Positions 1 to 10,859 of a stretch of 64,000 nucleotides of DNA are shown in pieces. The position numbers were made by a program, and so were the translations under genes. The notes under the pieces were generated by a model. The model had not been told where the DNA came from. It did not search any database and was given only the letters and a program-made list of their open reading frames with translations. The stretch is from Mortierella sp. BCC40632 (taxonomy: Eukaryota > Mortierellomycota > Mortierellomycetes > Mortierellales > Mortierellaceae), in NCBI GenBank assembly GCA_011634665.1, contig WAEK01000005.1, forward strand, positions 1,222,501 through 1,286,500, given 5' to 3'. Numbering within the stretch: the stretch's first letter is position 1; every line of letters begins with the position of its first letter.

Positions 1-283
1 CATTTTGGGCCAGATTTGTTTTTTTTTCGGCCCATTTTTGTTTTTTTTTTTTTTACGATTTTTGGGTTTTTTTATTTGCCCATTTTTGTTTTCACCATTT
101 GGTCATTTTTTTGCCCATTTTGCCATTTGGTTATTTCGCCCATTTTTTTCCCATTTTATTCCGTTTTGTTTTTGTTTTCGCCGTTTCACCATCTGGTTAT
201 CGTTTTATTTTGTTATCACCATTTGCCCATCGCCCATTTGCCATCGGTTTTATCATTTTCAGTTTCCATTTTTCATTATTTTG
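1..283. repeat. T-rich low-complexity DNA
   Basis: Long T runs alternate with short GCCCATTTT/CCATTTT words. The open frames here are phenylalanine/proline-rich translations of the repeat and carry no recognisable domain. I see no gene. Confidence 0.7.
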
Positions 284-566
284 CCATCACCCAGCAGCAG
301 CCATCTCGCCATTTTTTATTTGTTATCACCCAGCAGCAGCTCCCCTTTTATTCCATTTTTATTTTACCTTGCTATCTCACCCAGCAGCAGCTCCACTCGC
401 CATTACCTACCTTGCCATCACCCAGCAGCAGCTCCACCTCGCCATTACCTACCTTGCCATCACCCAGCAGCAGCTCCACCTCGCCATTACCTACCTTGCC
501 ATCACCCAGCAACTCCACCTCGCCATTACCCTACCTTGCCATCACCCAGCAGCTCCACCTCGCCAT
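284..566. repeat. 42-bp minisatellite (CACCCAGCAGCAGCTCC unit)
   Basis: About six to seven imperfect tandem units, each containing CACCCAGCAGCAGCTCC followed by CTCGCCATTACCTACCTTG. Units vary by 3-bp losses of CAG. Because the period is a multiple of three, all frames stay open, which produces spurious ORFs. The array abuts the 5' LTR of the gypsy element, which starts inside a unit just after CTCGCCATT. Confidence 0.8.
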
Positions 567-567
567 T

Positions 568-755
568 TGCGACGATTGTCCTCTTCAGGCTGCGCCCTTT
601 GCCACTATTTGTGACTGTCCAGTTGCCACCACTGCTGCGCCCCCCCTTCCATTTGCCACCAAACCACTTGTATAAATAGTTAGCTTTCTCATTACTTTTA
701 ATCTTTTAGCAATAAACTGCCCAAACCAAAGACTCCCTGGCCTCTGACTGTTGCA
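568..755 (+). repeat. 5' LTR of the chromovirus
   Basis: Starts TGCGAC and ends TGTTGCA, matching the 3' copy at 5600-5782. Contains a TATA-like TATAAATAG near 672 and an AATAAA signal near 709. The start is fixed by the polypurine tract that directly precedes the equivalent position in the 3' LTR. Confidence 0.9.
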
Positions 756-771
756 TGGCAGCAAAGGTACA
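756..771 (+). other. Primer-binding site
   Basis: TGGCAGCAAAGGTAC directly follows the CA end of the 5' LTR. A TGG start complementary to a tRNA CCA end is the expected minus-strand primer site. I did not identify the tRNA. Confidence 0.75.
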
Positions 772-902
772 ATCTCTTTCCACCGACCCCTCTGACACCG
801 ACTCCCCCCTCGAACCCTGCCACCCCTCGGACCCCCACGACTCCAACCCAAGTACCCCAAGATCAAGACCCCCTTTCCGATTATTTTTCTTCCCTTTCCA
901 TC

Positions 903-1823
903 ATGAGCCAAGAAGCCGACGCCTCCGCCTCCATTCTTCAAGGATTGGCCGCGAATGATCAAGCAAGAACCCTTGCCGCCGTCCTCAAACCGCCCAAGCC
1001 CGAGCCCTTTAGTGGCATTATCGATGCTGAAGAGTGTCTAAATTTTGCCGATAGCTATGAAGAGTATTTCACTGTCTTACAGCTCTCCAAGAATCTTTTG
1101 GGTTCGGTACTTTGTACTTGCCCTCACAAAAGACGCACGCTCTTGGTGGCGCACATCTGAGATCAAGATTGACACCCCCTGGGAGAATTTCCGCGCTTCG
1201 TTTATCGCAAGGTTCACGCCTCCTGATGCTGTCCACGCTGCTCGTTTAAAGTTGGAAAATCTGATCCAAGGAAAAAAGAGGCGTCGCTGAATATACAAAT
1301 GAGTTCAGAAGATACCTTCGTCTCATCCCAAAGGAAGACAAGGACGCTTCACTTTTCCGGTTTCTTCGTGGCCTCGATCCAGAAACTTCTAAACAGGTTC
1401 GACTACGCCAACCCAAGACCCTTGAAAAAAAGCAATCACCGAGGCAACAATCGTCCACGATATCCTCTACCCCTCCAGTTATTTCTCCCACGATAATCAC
1501 CATGGTCCCTCTTCCCCTCCGGTTCCAACAGTACTCAAAAAGACCCGATGGCTATGGAAATTGATAACCTCAGGACCGAACTTAACGCCCTTCGTCGACA
1601 GTTCTCTTCCCGCCCCTCATCAACACCCAAACTATCGCCACAAGAACGCGAGCGACTCCGCCAACGAGGAGCTTGCTTCCGCTGCCGCAAGGATGGACAT
1701 ATGGCTAACGAATGTCGCAGTGGAAAACGTTTCAACAACATAGAATCCGAAGAGACCTCTCCCCTCAGCCCGAGCAGGGAAAAGGCCCCAGCAATTAAGA
1801 TCAGTCCAGGGCTTAGTTGCTGA
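903..1823 (+). pseudogene. gag: gag of the chromovirus (frame-broken)
   Basis: Capsid-like coding sequence spread over at least three frames. It begins MSQEADASAS at 903, continues at about 1130 with a segment reading WWRTSEIKIDTPWENFRASF, and ends with a nucleic-acid-binding region containing a CCHC zinc knuckle (CFRCRKDGHMANEC, about 1675-1715). Breaks lie near 1100 and 1265-1300, close to homopolymers, so either decay or sequencing error could explain them. The role is packaging of element RNA into virus-like particles. Downstream (1824-2118) is a hydrophilic linker with no clear domain. Confidence 0.8.
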
Positions 1824-2118
1824 AACCCCTCTCCTATCCACCTGGATCAGGGGAGTGTTCCAAGACCAGAGTTAAGTTCTCAAGCGAATAAAAAAAAAAA
1901 AGTATTCAACTCTACTTCGTCCACTCCTCAGAAAAATAATGACAATAATACTCACGACCCAACCAAGGCCCACACAAACATCCATGAACCAATGCCAACG
2001 TCGTCAAAGACTGAGGAGAAGGCTTGTATTAGTGACAAAGTGGACCTGGACCCACCTGCTCCTGAATTACAGCTAGACCCATCGCCAGAGTCAACACACA
2101 AAACCGAAAAAGAAAGGA

Positions 2119-2379
2119 TTGGGTCTTCATAGCTTCACTATTGCAAAGGCTCAACAACGACTCCTTACTTTCATCGGCGCAGTCAACAACCACCCTGCAA
2201 AGATTTTAATCGATGGCGGGGCTGAAATGAATGTTATCAGCAAACGATTTTTATCCCAACACTCGATCCCCGTAAAGTCGTGCAACCCCATCCCAGTCCT
2301 CCTCCCTAACGCTCTTCATCTACGACATCCCACACGGCAACCATTACACTTGCACGCGATAATTACACTGACACGGTAG
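2119..2379 (+). pseudogene. Aspartic protease domain of the chromovirus
   Basis: The frame contains ILIDGGAEMNVIS in the place of the retropepsin D-S/T-G-A motif. The middle residue is glycine (codon GGC) where serine or threonine is normal, so activity is doubtful. It lies between gag and reverse transcriptase as expected. The frame ends early, before the usual C-terminal flap motif, and a stop separates it from the RT frame. Confidence 0.7.
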
Positions 2380-2391
2380 ACACTATCGCTT

Positions 2392-4060
2392 ATGACCTCC
2401 AAAAAATACGACATCATCCTCGGTAAACCCTGGCTCACTGACATCAACCCGAATATCAACTGGCAGACGAACAAACTAGTCTTTGATCACAACGGAAAGA
2501 CAGTTCACTGGACATGTCGCGGCTTCAAACCCACTTCAGTAACGACAACCTCTGGTGGACTCCTCCTTAGCCACATGCACTTCAACACCATCGCCGCCCT
2601 TCCTGGTAGTGAAGTCTTTATTGCCCTACTCAAAGAAGGAAATGTCAAGCCTGTCACCAACCCCTTGGAAAATGCTGACCCTGAAATCCGAAAAATAGTT
2701 ATGGAAGAGTTCCCTGATGTATTTCCCGACTCTCTCCCTGATGGACTCCCACCAGACAGAGGAGATGCAATGCGAATTGAGACCGACCCTACCGCCGATC
2801 CACCTGTCCGACCTGTCATTCGACTTTCAATCGCTGAACTTGATGAACTAAAAAAGCAGTTAGACGACCTGTTGAAAAAAGGGTTCATTAAGCCTAGCAC
2901 ATCACCCTATGGCGCTCCCGTCCTATTCGTTCGCAAAAAGGAAGGAACCCTCAGAATGTGTGTGGATTACAGAGGTCTCAACCGAATCACCAAAAAGAAC
3001 CGCCACCCTCTGCCTCGAATTGACGAGTTGATTGACAGATTCAGAGGTGCCAAGTATTTCTCGAAACTCGACCTCTTATCAGGATACCATCAACAACGAG
3101 TCTACGAACCGCATACCCACAAAACAGCCTTCCGTTGCCGATATGGACATTATGAATTTAATGTTGTTCCTTTTGGTCTGACAAACGCCCCAGCTTCCTT
3201 CTCTTCAATGATGCGCACCGTCTTGAACCCTGTCTTGGACGAAATTGTTGTAGCTTACTTAGACGACGTGCTAATCTACTCTAAATCCAAGAAAGAACAC
3301 CTGGACCATCTACGAACAGTTCTCTCTCTCTTCAGGAAGCACGGCCTCTACGCAAAGCTCAGCAAATGTTCATTTCTACAACAACAAACGGAGTTTTTGG
3401 GACACATTCTCACCAAGGATGGCATTCAAACAAACGCTGGACTCGTCAAAGCTATCAGAGAATGGCCTCGACCAACAAAGCAAAAAGGAAGTTCAACAGT
3501 TCATCGGCCTCGCTCAGTTCTACCATAACTATGTCAACAACTTTGCTCAGATAGCTCTGCCCCTGACATCTCTCTTAGGAGACGACGTCCCCTTCGAATG
3601 GAATGACAGCCATGAGTCAGCCTTTATCGCCCTCAAAAAAGCTGTTAGTGAAGCACCAGTCCTCAGGATATTTGACCCTGAATTGACTACATCCGTGGAG
3701 ACAGATGCATCTGGATTTGCTGTGGGAGCTGTCCTATTTCAGATAGACAAAAATGGAGAGTCACGACCAGTCGCCTTCACGTCTCGCAAAATGAACTCAG
3801 CAGAAAGGAACTATCCAACACATGAGCAGGAACTGTTGGCAGTTGTACATGCCCTGAAAACATGGCGATACTATCTCGATGGAACACATTTCATTGTATA
3901 CACCGATCATGCTACCCTACGACACTTTCCTACACAACCGAAGCTCACCCGTCGCCAAGCTCGTTGGATGGAACTCCTTCAGGAGTACGACTTCACCTTC
4001 AAGTACAAGAAAGGATCGGAAAACATCGTATCAGACGCTCTCTCCCGCCGACCTGACCAC
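2392..4060 (+). pseudogene. pol: Reverse transcriptase and RNase H of the chromovirus
   Basis: Covers fingers (MCVDYRGLNRITKKNRHPLP), the YLDD catalytic box (VVAYLDDVLIYS) and the thumb, then the RNase H region with ETDASGFAVGAVLFQ and YTDHATLRHF. A single frameshift lies near 3480-3500, in a purine-rich stretch after PRPTKQK, where the second frame picks up at KKEVQQFIGLAQFYHNY. All catalytic motifs are otherwise present. It copies element RNA into cDNA inside the particle. Confidence 0.9.
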
Positions 4061-5589
4061 TCCCTACCCCAACCTGTCGATTTTAATTCCATGGAAATAG
4101 CTCTGGACCGCGATCTTCGAAAACGACTCATCCTTAGCTACAGAGACGACAGCCGTTTATGGCCTATTTATTACAGCTGCATGAAAGGACAACCACCTCA
4201 AGGATATGCTATATTCGATGGCCTACTCCACGTACTACGACGAGGCAAATCAGTAATTTGTATCCCCAGGAATGCTGACATCCGCCACTCACTTATCCAT
4301 GATGCACACGACTCAGCCATAGCAGGACACTTGGGATTCGATAAAACCTACGACAACTTGAGACGCTTTGCATTCTGGCCACAGATAGTCAATGATATCA
4401 GGACGTACGTCAGAACTTGTGAGAGTTGCCAAAGGAACAAACATAGCAATCGTGCACCAACAGGACTCCTCCATCCACTTCCAATCCCAGATCAGCGATG
4501 GGAAACAGTAACAATGGATTTTGTCGTTCAATTACCACGAACAGAGAGAGGATTCGATGCAATCACAGTTTTTGTCGACAAACTATCAAAGCAGGCCCAC
4601 TTTGCACCAAGTAGAACAACTGACACAGCTGTTGACGTGGCCCATTGCTTCTTCAAAAATGTCTTCCGACTTCATGGAATGCCAACAACTATTGTGTCAG
4701 ATCGGGATACAAAAGTTTACTAGTCAGTTCTGGCAGGAGTTACATCGACTAATGGACACAAGACTAGCCATGTCAACTGCACACCACCCCCAAACAGATG
4801 GACAATCAGAACGCGCAATCCAAACTCTCACAACGATGCTCCGGTCTGTCATAGATCAACAACAGACAAACTGGGATCTTTCATTACCTTCACTCGAATT
4901 TGGATACAACAACTCGGTCAACCCAACAACTGGTTACTCTCCCTTCTTTTTGAACATGGGCTACCATCCCCGTATCCCATCCGCTCTACTCCAACCCCAA
5001 CCGTCTAAAAGCTCCCAAGGTTGAAAGTTTTGTAAGCGACCAGAGCAGGATACTCAAGGAGGCCCAGGATTCTATTCGACTCGCACAGGAAAGGCAGACT
5101 TGGAACGCAGACAAACATAGGATCGAGCACAGCTTCAAAGAAGGCGACAAAGTCTTGCTCAACGCGGAACATATCACTATCCCAGCAGACCAAAACAGAC
5201 CATCAGATAAACTGAAGCCGAGATTCATTGGACCCTACACACTCCTTCAGCAATTGTCCCCTGTCACCTTCAAAGTTGAATTACCTCCGACAATGAAAAT
5301 ACACGACGTGTTCCATGTGGATCGTTTCCGACACTATGAAGAGTCGCCAGAATCACTCGGCCCTCGGACAACAGTACATTCAGAACCAGAGCCTGAAATC
5401 ATCGATGGAGAAGAAGAGTTTGAAGTAGACAGTATTCTGGACTATCGGTACTATCGACGGCAGCATCAGTTCCTTATTTTATGGAAGGGCTACTCTCGAG
5501 ACGAGGCAACATGGGAAAAAGTAAAGGATCTTACACATTGCCAGGAAACTGTGGACGAGTACAAGCAGAAACACGACCTAAATTTTTAA
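4061..5589 (+). pseudogene. Integrase with C-terminal chromodomain
   Basis: The zinc-binding H-H-C-C region (HDSAIAGHLGFDKTY ... CESCQRNK, about 4300-4440) precedes the DDE core: TMDFVVQLP, then VSDRDTK, then HPQTDGQSERAIQTL. Frame breaks occur near 4715, inside the VSDRD region, and near 5020. The tail ends in a chromodomain at about 5400-5570 with ILWKGYSRDEATWE. In this family that domain directs integration towards methylated-histone chromatin. The frame stops 11 nt before the polypurine tract. Confidence 0.88.
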
Positions 5590-5599
5590 AAGGGGAAGG
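5588..5599 (+). other. Polypurine tract
   Basis: AAAAGGGGAAGG immediately precedes the 3' LTR and is the expected plus-strand primer. The same GGGGAAGG-type tract precedes the two roughly 75-bp LTRs elsewhere in this window. Confidence 0.85.
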
Positions 5600-5782
5600 T
5601 GCGACAGTGTCCTCTTCAAGCTGCGCCCTTTGCCACTATTTGTGACTGTCCAGTTGCCACCACTGCCGCGCCCCCTTCCATTTGCCACCAAACCACTTGT
5701 ATAAATAGTTAGCTTTCTCATTACTTTAATCTTTAGCAATAAACTGCCCAAACCAAAGACTCCCTGGCCTCTGACTGTTGCA
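5600..5782 (+). repeat. 3' LTR of the chromovirus
   Basis: Matches the 5' LTR with about three substitutions plus homopolymer indels. Its outer end falls inside the last exon of the minus-strand gene at 5783-7909. Confidence 0.9.
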
Positions 5783-7909
5783 GGTACATTCATTGTACTC
5801 AGTAATGGTAGTCTTCATACATGCCTGTGAGATGATACAAAATTAAATTGAGGTTAATGAAAGCTAGAAAGTAACAGCAATATTAAAGTGGCATGATATT
5901 GTACTGACTTACACGGACTTGAAGCAGGTGAGTAATGACCTGACAGTGTACCACCCACGATCCGGTAGTCACCGGAAGTTTAAATTCATCATACGTATAG
6001 GCCAACATCACATACTGACTAATAGCACAGGGGCGAATCTCCATCGTCACGAAACCACGTCCTGTTGTAACAAGTGAAATGTTAAAGAAAAAAAAACATC
6101 CCAAAACGTAGTATTCTCCCTCATTTGACATGCTTACCTCCGGCATAAATCGAGAAGAAACGTGCCTTCTTGCGAAATTCTGCATCGGGTTCTTCCGCGA
6201 GTCGGTGAGCAGCGATGAGGTGAAGGTTACGGAAGAGCTTCACATCCAGTTCCTTAAGGAATTTTGTTGATTGTTGATCCCATTCCTTGAGACTTTCAAC
6301 AATGAACCAGTCACGCTTATTGGTAGAGTCATATGCAATCAAGTCCAACTTGGCACCACCGCGTTTTCGAGGAGTGGCACTCTCCATATCAGCAGTACGT
6401 CCGTGGTTCCGATGTCTCGCTGATTCGACTCCTTGTTTTTCTCCATCTATCATCGATATACCCCGCACATCGGAGAGAACATTCTTGAGGAGTGGCCAGG
6501 CCTCACGGCACCAGAATGCTTCAGTCAGAGCCGAGTTAGTGAATGCCGAAGGCTCTTCAGCATACAGCGATATCCTGACGTCAATGCGCAATGTTAGCAG
6601 TGATTGGCAACTGGATGCTGAGCCTTTTGAGATCTTGACAATTCATGTGTAGCTTACCAGGAGAGAAAAGTGCGGAGAATGAGATCACAAGAATAGCGAT
6701 CCTCACAAGGCACTGTCACTGAAGCAGGATGAGCGCCGCTCACAACGGCGTTCCTGACTGCCACAAGGTACTCCGTCGTGGACTTTGGTAACTTTGGTAG
6801 AGAGATTTGGTCGATTGCCTTAATCTCCTCCCATTCGGTGCCCGAAAACAGCTCTCTTGTCCGTTTGCAGTCCAAGTCAATTGTGTAGGATCGTATTCTA
6901 TTAGACCATTAAGACAAAAATGAGTTAATGTTGAATTAACCAATCTCAACTCTAAATCGAGTCTGGAACGTACTTGACATTGGCATGCCCGCTCACTGCG
7001 GCTTCAAACAGAATGTCCTCCACGCAGCGACCGCTAGAAGTTAGTTTCCAGAACTTGGAGCGATCCAGGTCAGCGTGTCGCTAATTTGAGGAGAGTTCAT
7101 CGATTAGTAATTTGTATTAAATCTCATAGAAGCTAACAAGTACTTGTCCAAGGAAATCCTTACTAACGTACACTTGATCGCCTCTCCACACGTCGCTGTT
7201 TAGCCTCTGCGCATTCAGCCGCTGAAATAGTGCCACTCTGCTTTGACGTTCGCTTTCGTTTGTTTTTCACTGGTCGAGATACTGTCGGGAGAAGAGGGAA
7301 GCGATTAATCAACAGCTTGTTTCCGCATGGCCAGTCTATTGATCGAGTCTACATCCGCTACGAAGACCTACCAGTAGTTGTGTACGAATCCTCTTCAGCA
7401 ACGGGTAAGATCTCATGAGCAGGCACGGCAGGAGCATTGGTGAACCAGTCTTCTTCAGTGTATTGTTCTTCCTCATTGTTAGGCAGTTCGTCTAGTACAG
7501 CTGACTCAAGGCTGTTAAGCTCTGAGAGTTCTCCTTCAAGCTCTTCGTAGAGGTGCTCAGTCACCATGAGATCCGCTGCTGCAACCTGCTCAATGGAACT
7601 CTCAATGGCATCCAGCTGGCGTTTCTTCAGCAGTCTGCTCTTATAGTACTCGTCCAAGTGAGCATGCGTGAGTGGAGGCGCTGAGACGGCCGTCCGGCGC
7701 ACATGTTCTTGTTGACTGTGTTTCAGGTCTTGAAGCCATTGCGCCCACTCCTGAACCAAAACGTCAGAGGCCACTCTAGGAACAGCACGAAAGGCAATAT
7801 AGCCACTAGGTTCAAGCTTCAGACGTCCACTTTGCGACAGAAAATATCCTGCGCCTTTCCGACGCGAATCTATTTGGCTGTGCCAGCTAGATGCTTTCGA
7901 GGAAGACAT
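5783..7909 (-). pseudogene. Uncharacterised multi-exon gene A, last exon cut by an LTR
   Basis: Seven exons join in one open frame on the minus strand: 7909-7372, 7281-7172, 7080-6974, 6897-6658, 6574-6138, 6061-5913 and 5824-5783. All introns are GT-AG (several GTACGT, GTAAGC or GTAAGT donors) and all phases agree. This gives about 541 residues starting MSSSKASSWHSQ. The last exon runs straight into the chromovirus 3' LTR after NECT, and LTR sequence adds about 18 residues before a stop. Gene B at 60.9-62.5 kb is a paralogue: SSGRCVEDILFE pairs with SSGRAVERLLFD, IRSYTID with IRSYMID, and QQSTKFLKEL with TQSTKFLKEV. By that comparison roughly 60 C-terminal residues are lost. I know no function; no transmembrane segment or enzyme motif is evident. 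The N-terminal third is acidic. Confidence 0.8.
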
Positions 7910-7994
7910 CTGACTGGCACTAAAAGCAACATGCGAGAATATTAACGAATTAAGCTAGTAGGTCTGCCATTCAGATGGTATAGCCTGCTGTTCT

Positions 7995-8206
7995 CTCCTT
8001 GCCAGTCGCGACCGCATTGTGACCCTAATGGAAGAGGACACAAAGACGGGATCATTGGTGGTCAAGCAGGAGGCTTTCATGTAGAATGAACGCGTGCCGC
8101 GAGACGGGCAATGACCACGAATTCTAACCCATTCCTCTGCGGACCTGAATTCAGTCTGCTGGGCAGTAAATACCGACAGAAAGCCAGAGCGCAGAGTGGG
8201 CAGGCT
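7995..8206. repeat. 212-bp direct repeat, copy 1
   Basis: Nearly identical to 8285-8496, starting TCCTTGCCAGTCGCGACCGC and ending near GCAGAGTGGGCAGGCT. Only a few substitutions separate the copies. It has no ORF or terminal inverted repeats and lies upstream of gene A. Confidence 0.85.
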
Positions 8207-8284
8207 GGACGAGTAAAGACTAAATCATAGCACTAGGTGCCACAATTGACATCCCTTGGCTAATGAGCCATAGGTTCAATTGCA

Positions 8285-8496
8285 CTCCTTTGCCAGTCGC
8301 GACCGCATTGTGTCCCTAATGGAAGAGGACACAAAGACGAGATCATTGGCGGTCAAGCAGGAGGCTTTCATGTAGAATGAACGCGTGCCGCGAGACGGGC
8401 AATGACCACGAATTCTAACCCATTCCTCTGCGGACCTGAATTCAGTCTGCTGGGTAATAAGTACCGACAGAAAGCCAGAGCGCAGAGTGGGTAGGC
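8285..8496. repeat. 212-bp direct repeat, copy 2
   Basis: Second copy, about 290 bp downstream of the first. The spacer (8207-8284) is unrelated sequence. No gene is recognisable between 7910 and 8757. Confidence 0.85.
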
Positions 8497-8757
8497 TAAG
8501 GAGGTGAAAAATGACTCACTTGGAAATGAATTGTATTACCTTGTTGACGATGAGACAGCTTTGTGGAGTGATGGGAATGGTGCGAGGTTTCTGGTTAGAT
8601 TGAATATTGCGCAAGATGTAGCCTCCGAACTGACAATGGACGCCCTAATTACGTCACCGAAATTCCTGCTGCAGTAGTTGCCACCTCCCTTTGCATACCC
8701 TCCCTCCATTGCCCCTCGTCACTCAATTATCCTTCTCTCCTCCATTGCCCTTGTCGA

Positions 8758-8902
8758 TAGTGTTTCTCAAAAAAAGCCCGAGCCAAAAAAACTAGTCCCA
8801 CACAATGTAAAATTTCTCGGTGAAAGCTCACCCGACTCGGCTCGAAAATTTACATTGTGTGGGACTGACTTTTTTGGCTCGGGCTTTTTTTGAGAAACAC
8901 TA
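8758..8902. mobile_element. hAT-type MITE, 145 bp, perfect 8-bp TSD
   Basis: Palindromic element with arms of roughly 55 bp, starting TAGTGTTTCTCAAAAAAAG and ending in the inverted complement. It is flanked by the perfect duplication CTTGTCGA (8750-8757 and 8903-8910). An 8-bp duplication and a (T/C)A-GTG terminus are hallmarks of hAT transposons. It has no coding capacity. Confidence 0.92.
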
Positions 8903-8910
8903 CTTGTCGA

Positions 8911-10010
8911 TCCACGCCCTCCTTCATTCTTTTTTGCCACCATTTCCACATTTGCGTCGTCTTTGCCACCGCTCTGACACCTTTCCATCCCTTCTTCCTG
9001 CTCCTTTTAATCGCAACCCTTCTTTCTCTTTTCCTTCATCCTCGCTTCTCTGCAGCCTACACCTTTTTTTATTCAACTTCCTCTACTGATGCTTCGCGTT
9101 TCCTGTTGACGTTGTCATGTAGCAACTACGATATCGGAAGATAGTGAAATAAAAGACACCGAGCAAGCTTCCTTGCTCGGGGATGCCCCTTCTTTGTATT
9201 TCGTCTGCCTGCCGTCTTTGAAGAGTAAGTTACTCCCTCCCCTGGTTGAGCGACCCTTACCCAACGACAGACATGCGACATCCACCCTAAGTCATATGGG
9301 CTTTGCGCTGCTGACCGCTCGTTCCATGCCATCGAAGTGCTCCTGGCGACCCGTCGGCAACGCGACGTTTATCGACCTTCTCCCCTCCTTGGACCATTGC
9401 AAGAATACTTCAACGATCGTGGGATCAAGAAGCCAAGACTCGCACGAGGAGTATCAAGAGACATCCGCGTGGCCTCTGGCCATTGCTATCCCATCCCTTT
9501 CTTTCCTTCTCCTTTCTTTTCTTTTTTTTCTTTCTTGATCGAGCTGTTTATTCCTCGTGTGGACAGCTACCAGTGCCAGCTTGATTGACTCGAACCCATT
9601 TGTGCCATCCCCATCCTTTCAGAATAGCATCTTGATCACTTTCTTCGGTCCTGTCCCATTGTTGTTCTTCTGGAAAATTCCTGTGAAAACGAGATATATC
9701 GACAAAAGGTTGGTCTTTGTCTTTGGACTCTGGCACGACACCAACTCTTTTGTCTGAATCTCATTTTTTGCCTTATTCACACAGTGTAAATTTGCCTACT
9801 TTGGACTTAGCATAATTTTCCTCAGCCCGATCGGTTTTCTTCCCACTTTGGTTCTTGTTCTCCTGAGATTGCTCTAGGACATTGCCATTCCCATTTCTGT
9901 ACGTATTCTCCCTTCGTCGTTATGAGAGTTGAATGTAGATTTGTAGAAGATAGACTGACCGTAGACCCATTTGATCCTATTTCCCCAGCGGCCTGTTTGT
10001 GATTTCTACA
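8911..10010. other. No gene recognised; CT-rich DNA
   Basis: Pyrimidine-rich DNA with a perfect small hairpin (GAGCAAG CTTC CTTGCTC) near 9161-9180. A short stretch around 9070-9100 (CTACTGATGCTTCGCG) resembles the 5' leader of the CRN gene at 59.4 kb, so part of a displaced CRN upstream region may lie here. I could not find a CRN first exon. Confidence 0.4.
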
Positions 10011-10818
10011 GGGCAACGTTGAGCCAAGTAAGACATTTACTCATCTCAAGGAGCTCATCAGAACTAAGAAGACCAACGATTTTCAGGATGTCGATGCGGA
10101 CAAGCTCTCTCTTTGGCGTGTCCCTATCCCCGTTCTGCCAAAGAAGGACCGCAAGGAGATTTGGCTTACTGATGTTCCATCAAAAGACGAGCTTGATGAG
10201 ACTGACGACATTGCTGACGACTAGTGTTCTTCGTGAGTTGGAAATCTTGAACGCTGATTGGCTAGATTTAGAGTTTCAGCCAATCAGCGTCCAAGATTTT
10301 GAACTCATGAAGAACACTACTGACGACCTTCCCGAAGTACCACCCAAGAAGACCATTCACATTATTGTCCAGCGCCTTCCTCCTCATGGTAATGCACATG
10401 CGTTTTTTTTTCTTTCGTTGAGTGCACACTCATTCATTGATTAAACTCCACCTGCATGACCCCATTCACCTGCTAAACATGTTCCTTTTTCTCTCCATTA
10501 TCCTCATGGTCCATGCACCAGCGCCTTCTCGCTCATTGACTACGCTTCCTGGTTACCACTCGGATGGTTCTCGTCCCAGTACGCCACTGTCTGGTACGAG
10601 TTTATTCGTGTTCTACTGTCTCTTTTTTTGTGGTTTTTTTCAGTGGTTCTAACATCACACTCTTTCCTCTTATCCAACTAGGCGACCTCCATGCCGACAT
10701 CAAGACAATCACTGAAAAGTTCTTTGCGCCGGGTCCTATTGCCAACTTCCTTGACGCGTTTGTAAAAGGACAAGGATCGCTGCCCGTCACTAGCGGATAC
10801 ATTCGAGGCTTACTATAA
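10011..10818 (+). pseudogene. Crinkler (CRN) effector gene, 5' and 3' truncated
   Basis: The conserved CRN N-terminal region is visible at about 10011-10221 (TFTHLKELIRTKKTNDFQD, then DADKLSLWRVPIPVLPKK). It continues after a 98-bp MITE with PPKKTIHIIVQR. A second exon (about 10510-10593, APAPSRSLTTLPGYHSDGS) and a third (10682-10818, GDLHADIKTITEKFFAPGP) match the copy at 58.5-59.4 kb. Three lesions are visible: the MITE brings in a stop codon, the acceptor before exon 2 reads CATGG where the sister copy has CATAG, and the 3' end is cut by a roughly 75-bp LTR near 10814. CRN proteins are host-targeting, modular effectors known in oomycetes and early-diverging fungi. Confidence 0.85.
10222..10319. 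mobile_element. hAT-type MITE, 98 bp, inserted in a CRN exon
   Basis: Starts TAGTGTTCTTC and ends GAAGAACACTA, with arms of about 40 bp containing GCTGATTGGCT and its complement AGCCAATCAGC. It is flanked by the perfect duplication CTGACGAC (10214-10221 and 10320-10327). The insertion splits the CRN coding sequence directly after DETDDIADD. Confidence 0.93.
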
Positions 10819-10859
10819 CAGGAATGAGGTTTGAGAATGAACTGCTGTTTATTGGGGGG
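10814..10859 (-). repeat. Very short LTR (family X), distal half
   Basis: Reading minus, the LTR starts at 14086 (TGCAATAGTATAAATAC), is interrupted by the 371-bp-LTR element at a G/C run, and resumes here with AATAAACAGCAGTTC before ending TGTTATA. Total length is only about 75 bp. It aligns with the LTR at 39553-39625, which carries the same TATA and AATAAA order. Its outer end truncates the CRN gene. Confidence 0.7.

Larger units (their letters stand above)
568..5782 (+). mobile_element. Ty3/gypsy chromovirus, full length but frame-broken
   Basis: Complete LTR retrotransposon of about 5.2 kb in the order LTR, PBS, gag with CCHC knuckle, protease, reverse transcriptase, RNase H, integrase, C-terminal chromodomain, polypurine tract, LTR. 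Domain order and the terminal chromodomain place it among fungal chromoviruses. The two LTRs differ at only a few bases, mostly homopolymer lengths, which suggests a recent insertion, yet gag and pol carry several frame breaks. The five bases before the 5' LTR (CCATT) do not match those after the 3' LTR (GGTAC). No target duplication therefore survives and the flanks have been rearranged. Confidence 0.93.

Noticed and set aside
284..566. CRISPR-like regular repeat
   Set aside because: Units are contiguous 42-bp tandem repeats with no unique spacers, no leader and no cas genes; it is a minisatellite.
5..679. Long Phe/Pro-rich ORFs at the window start
   Set aside because: They span T-rich DNA, the 42-bp minisatellite and part of an LTR; three frames are open simultaneously because of composition.
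563..5787. Target-site duplication for the chromovirus
   Set aside because: CCATT before and GGTAC after the element do not match; the flanks come from different contexts.
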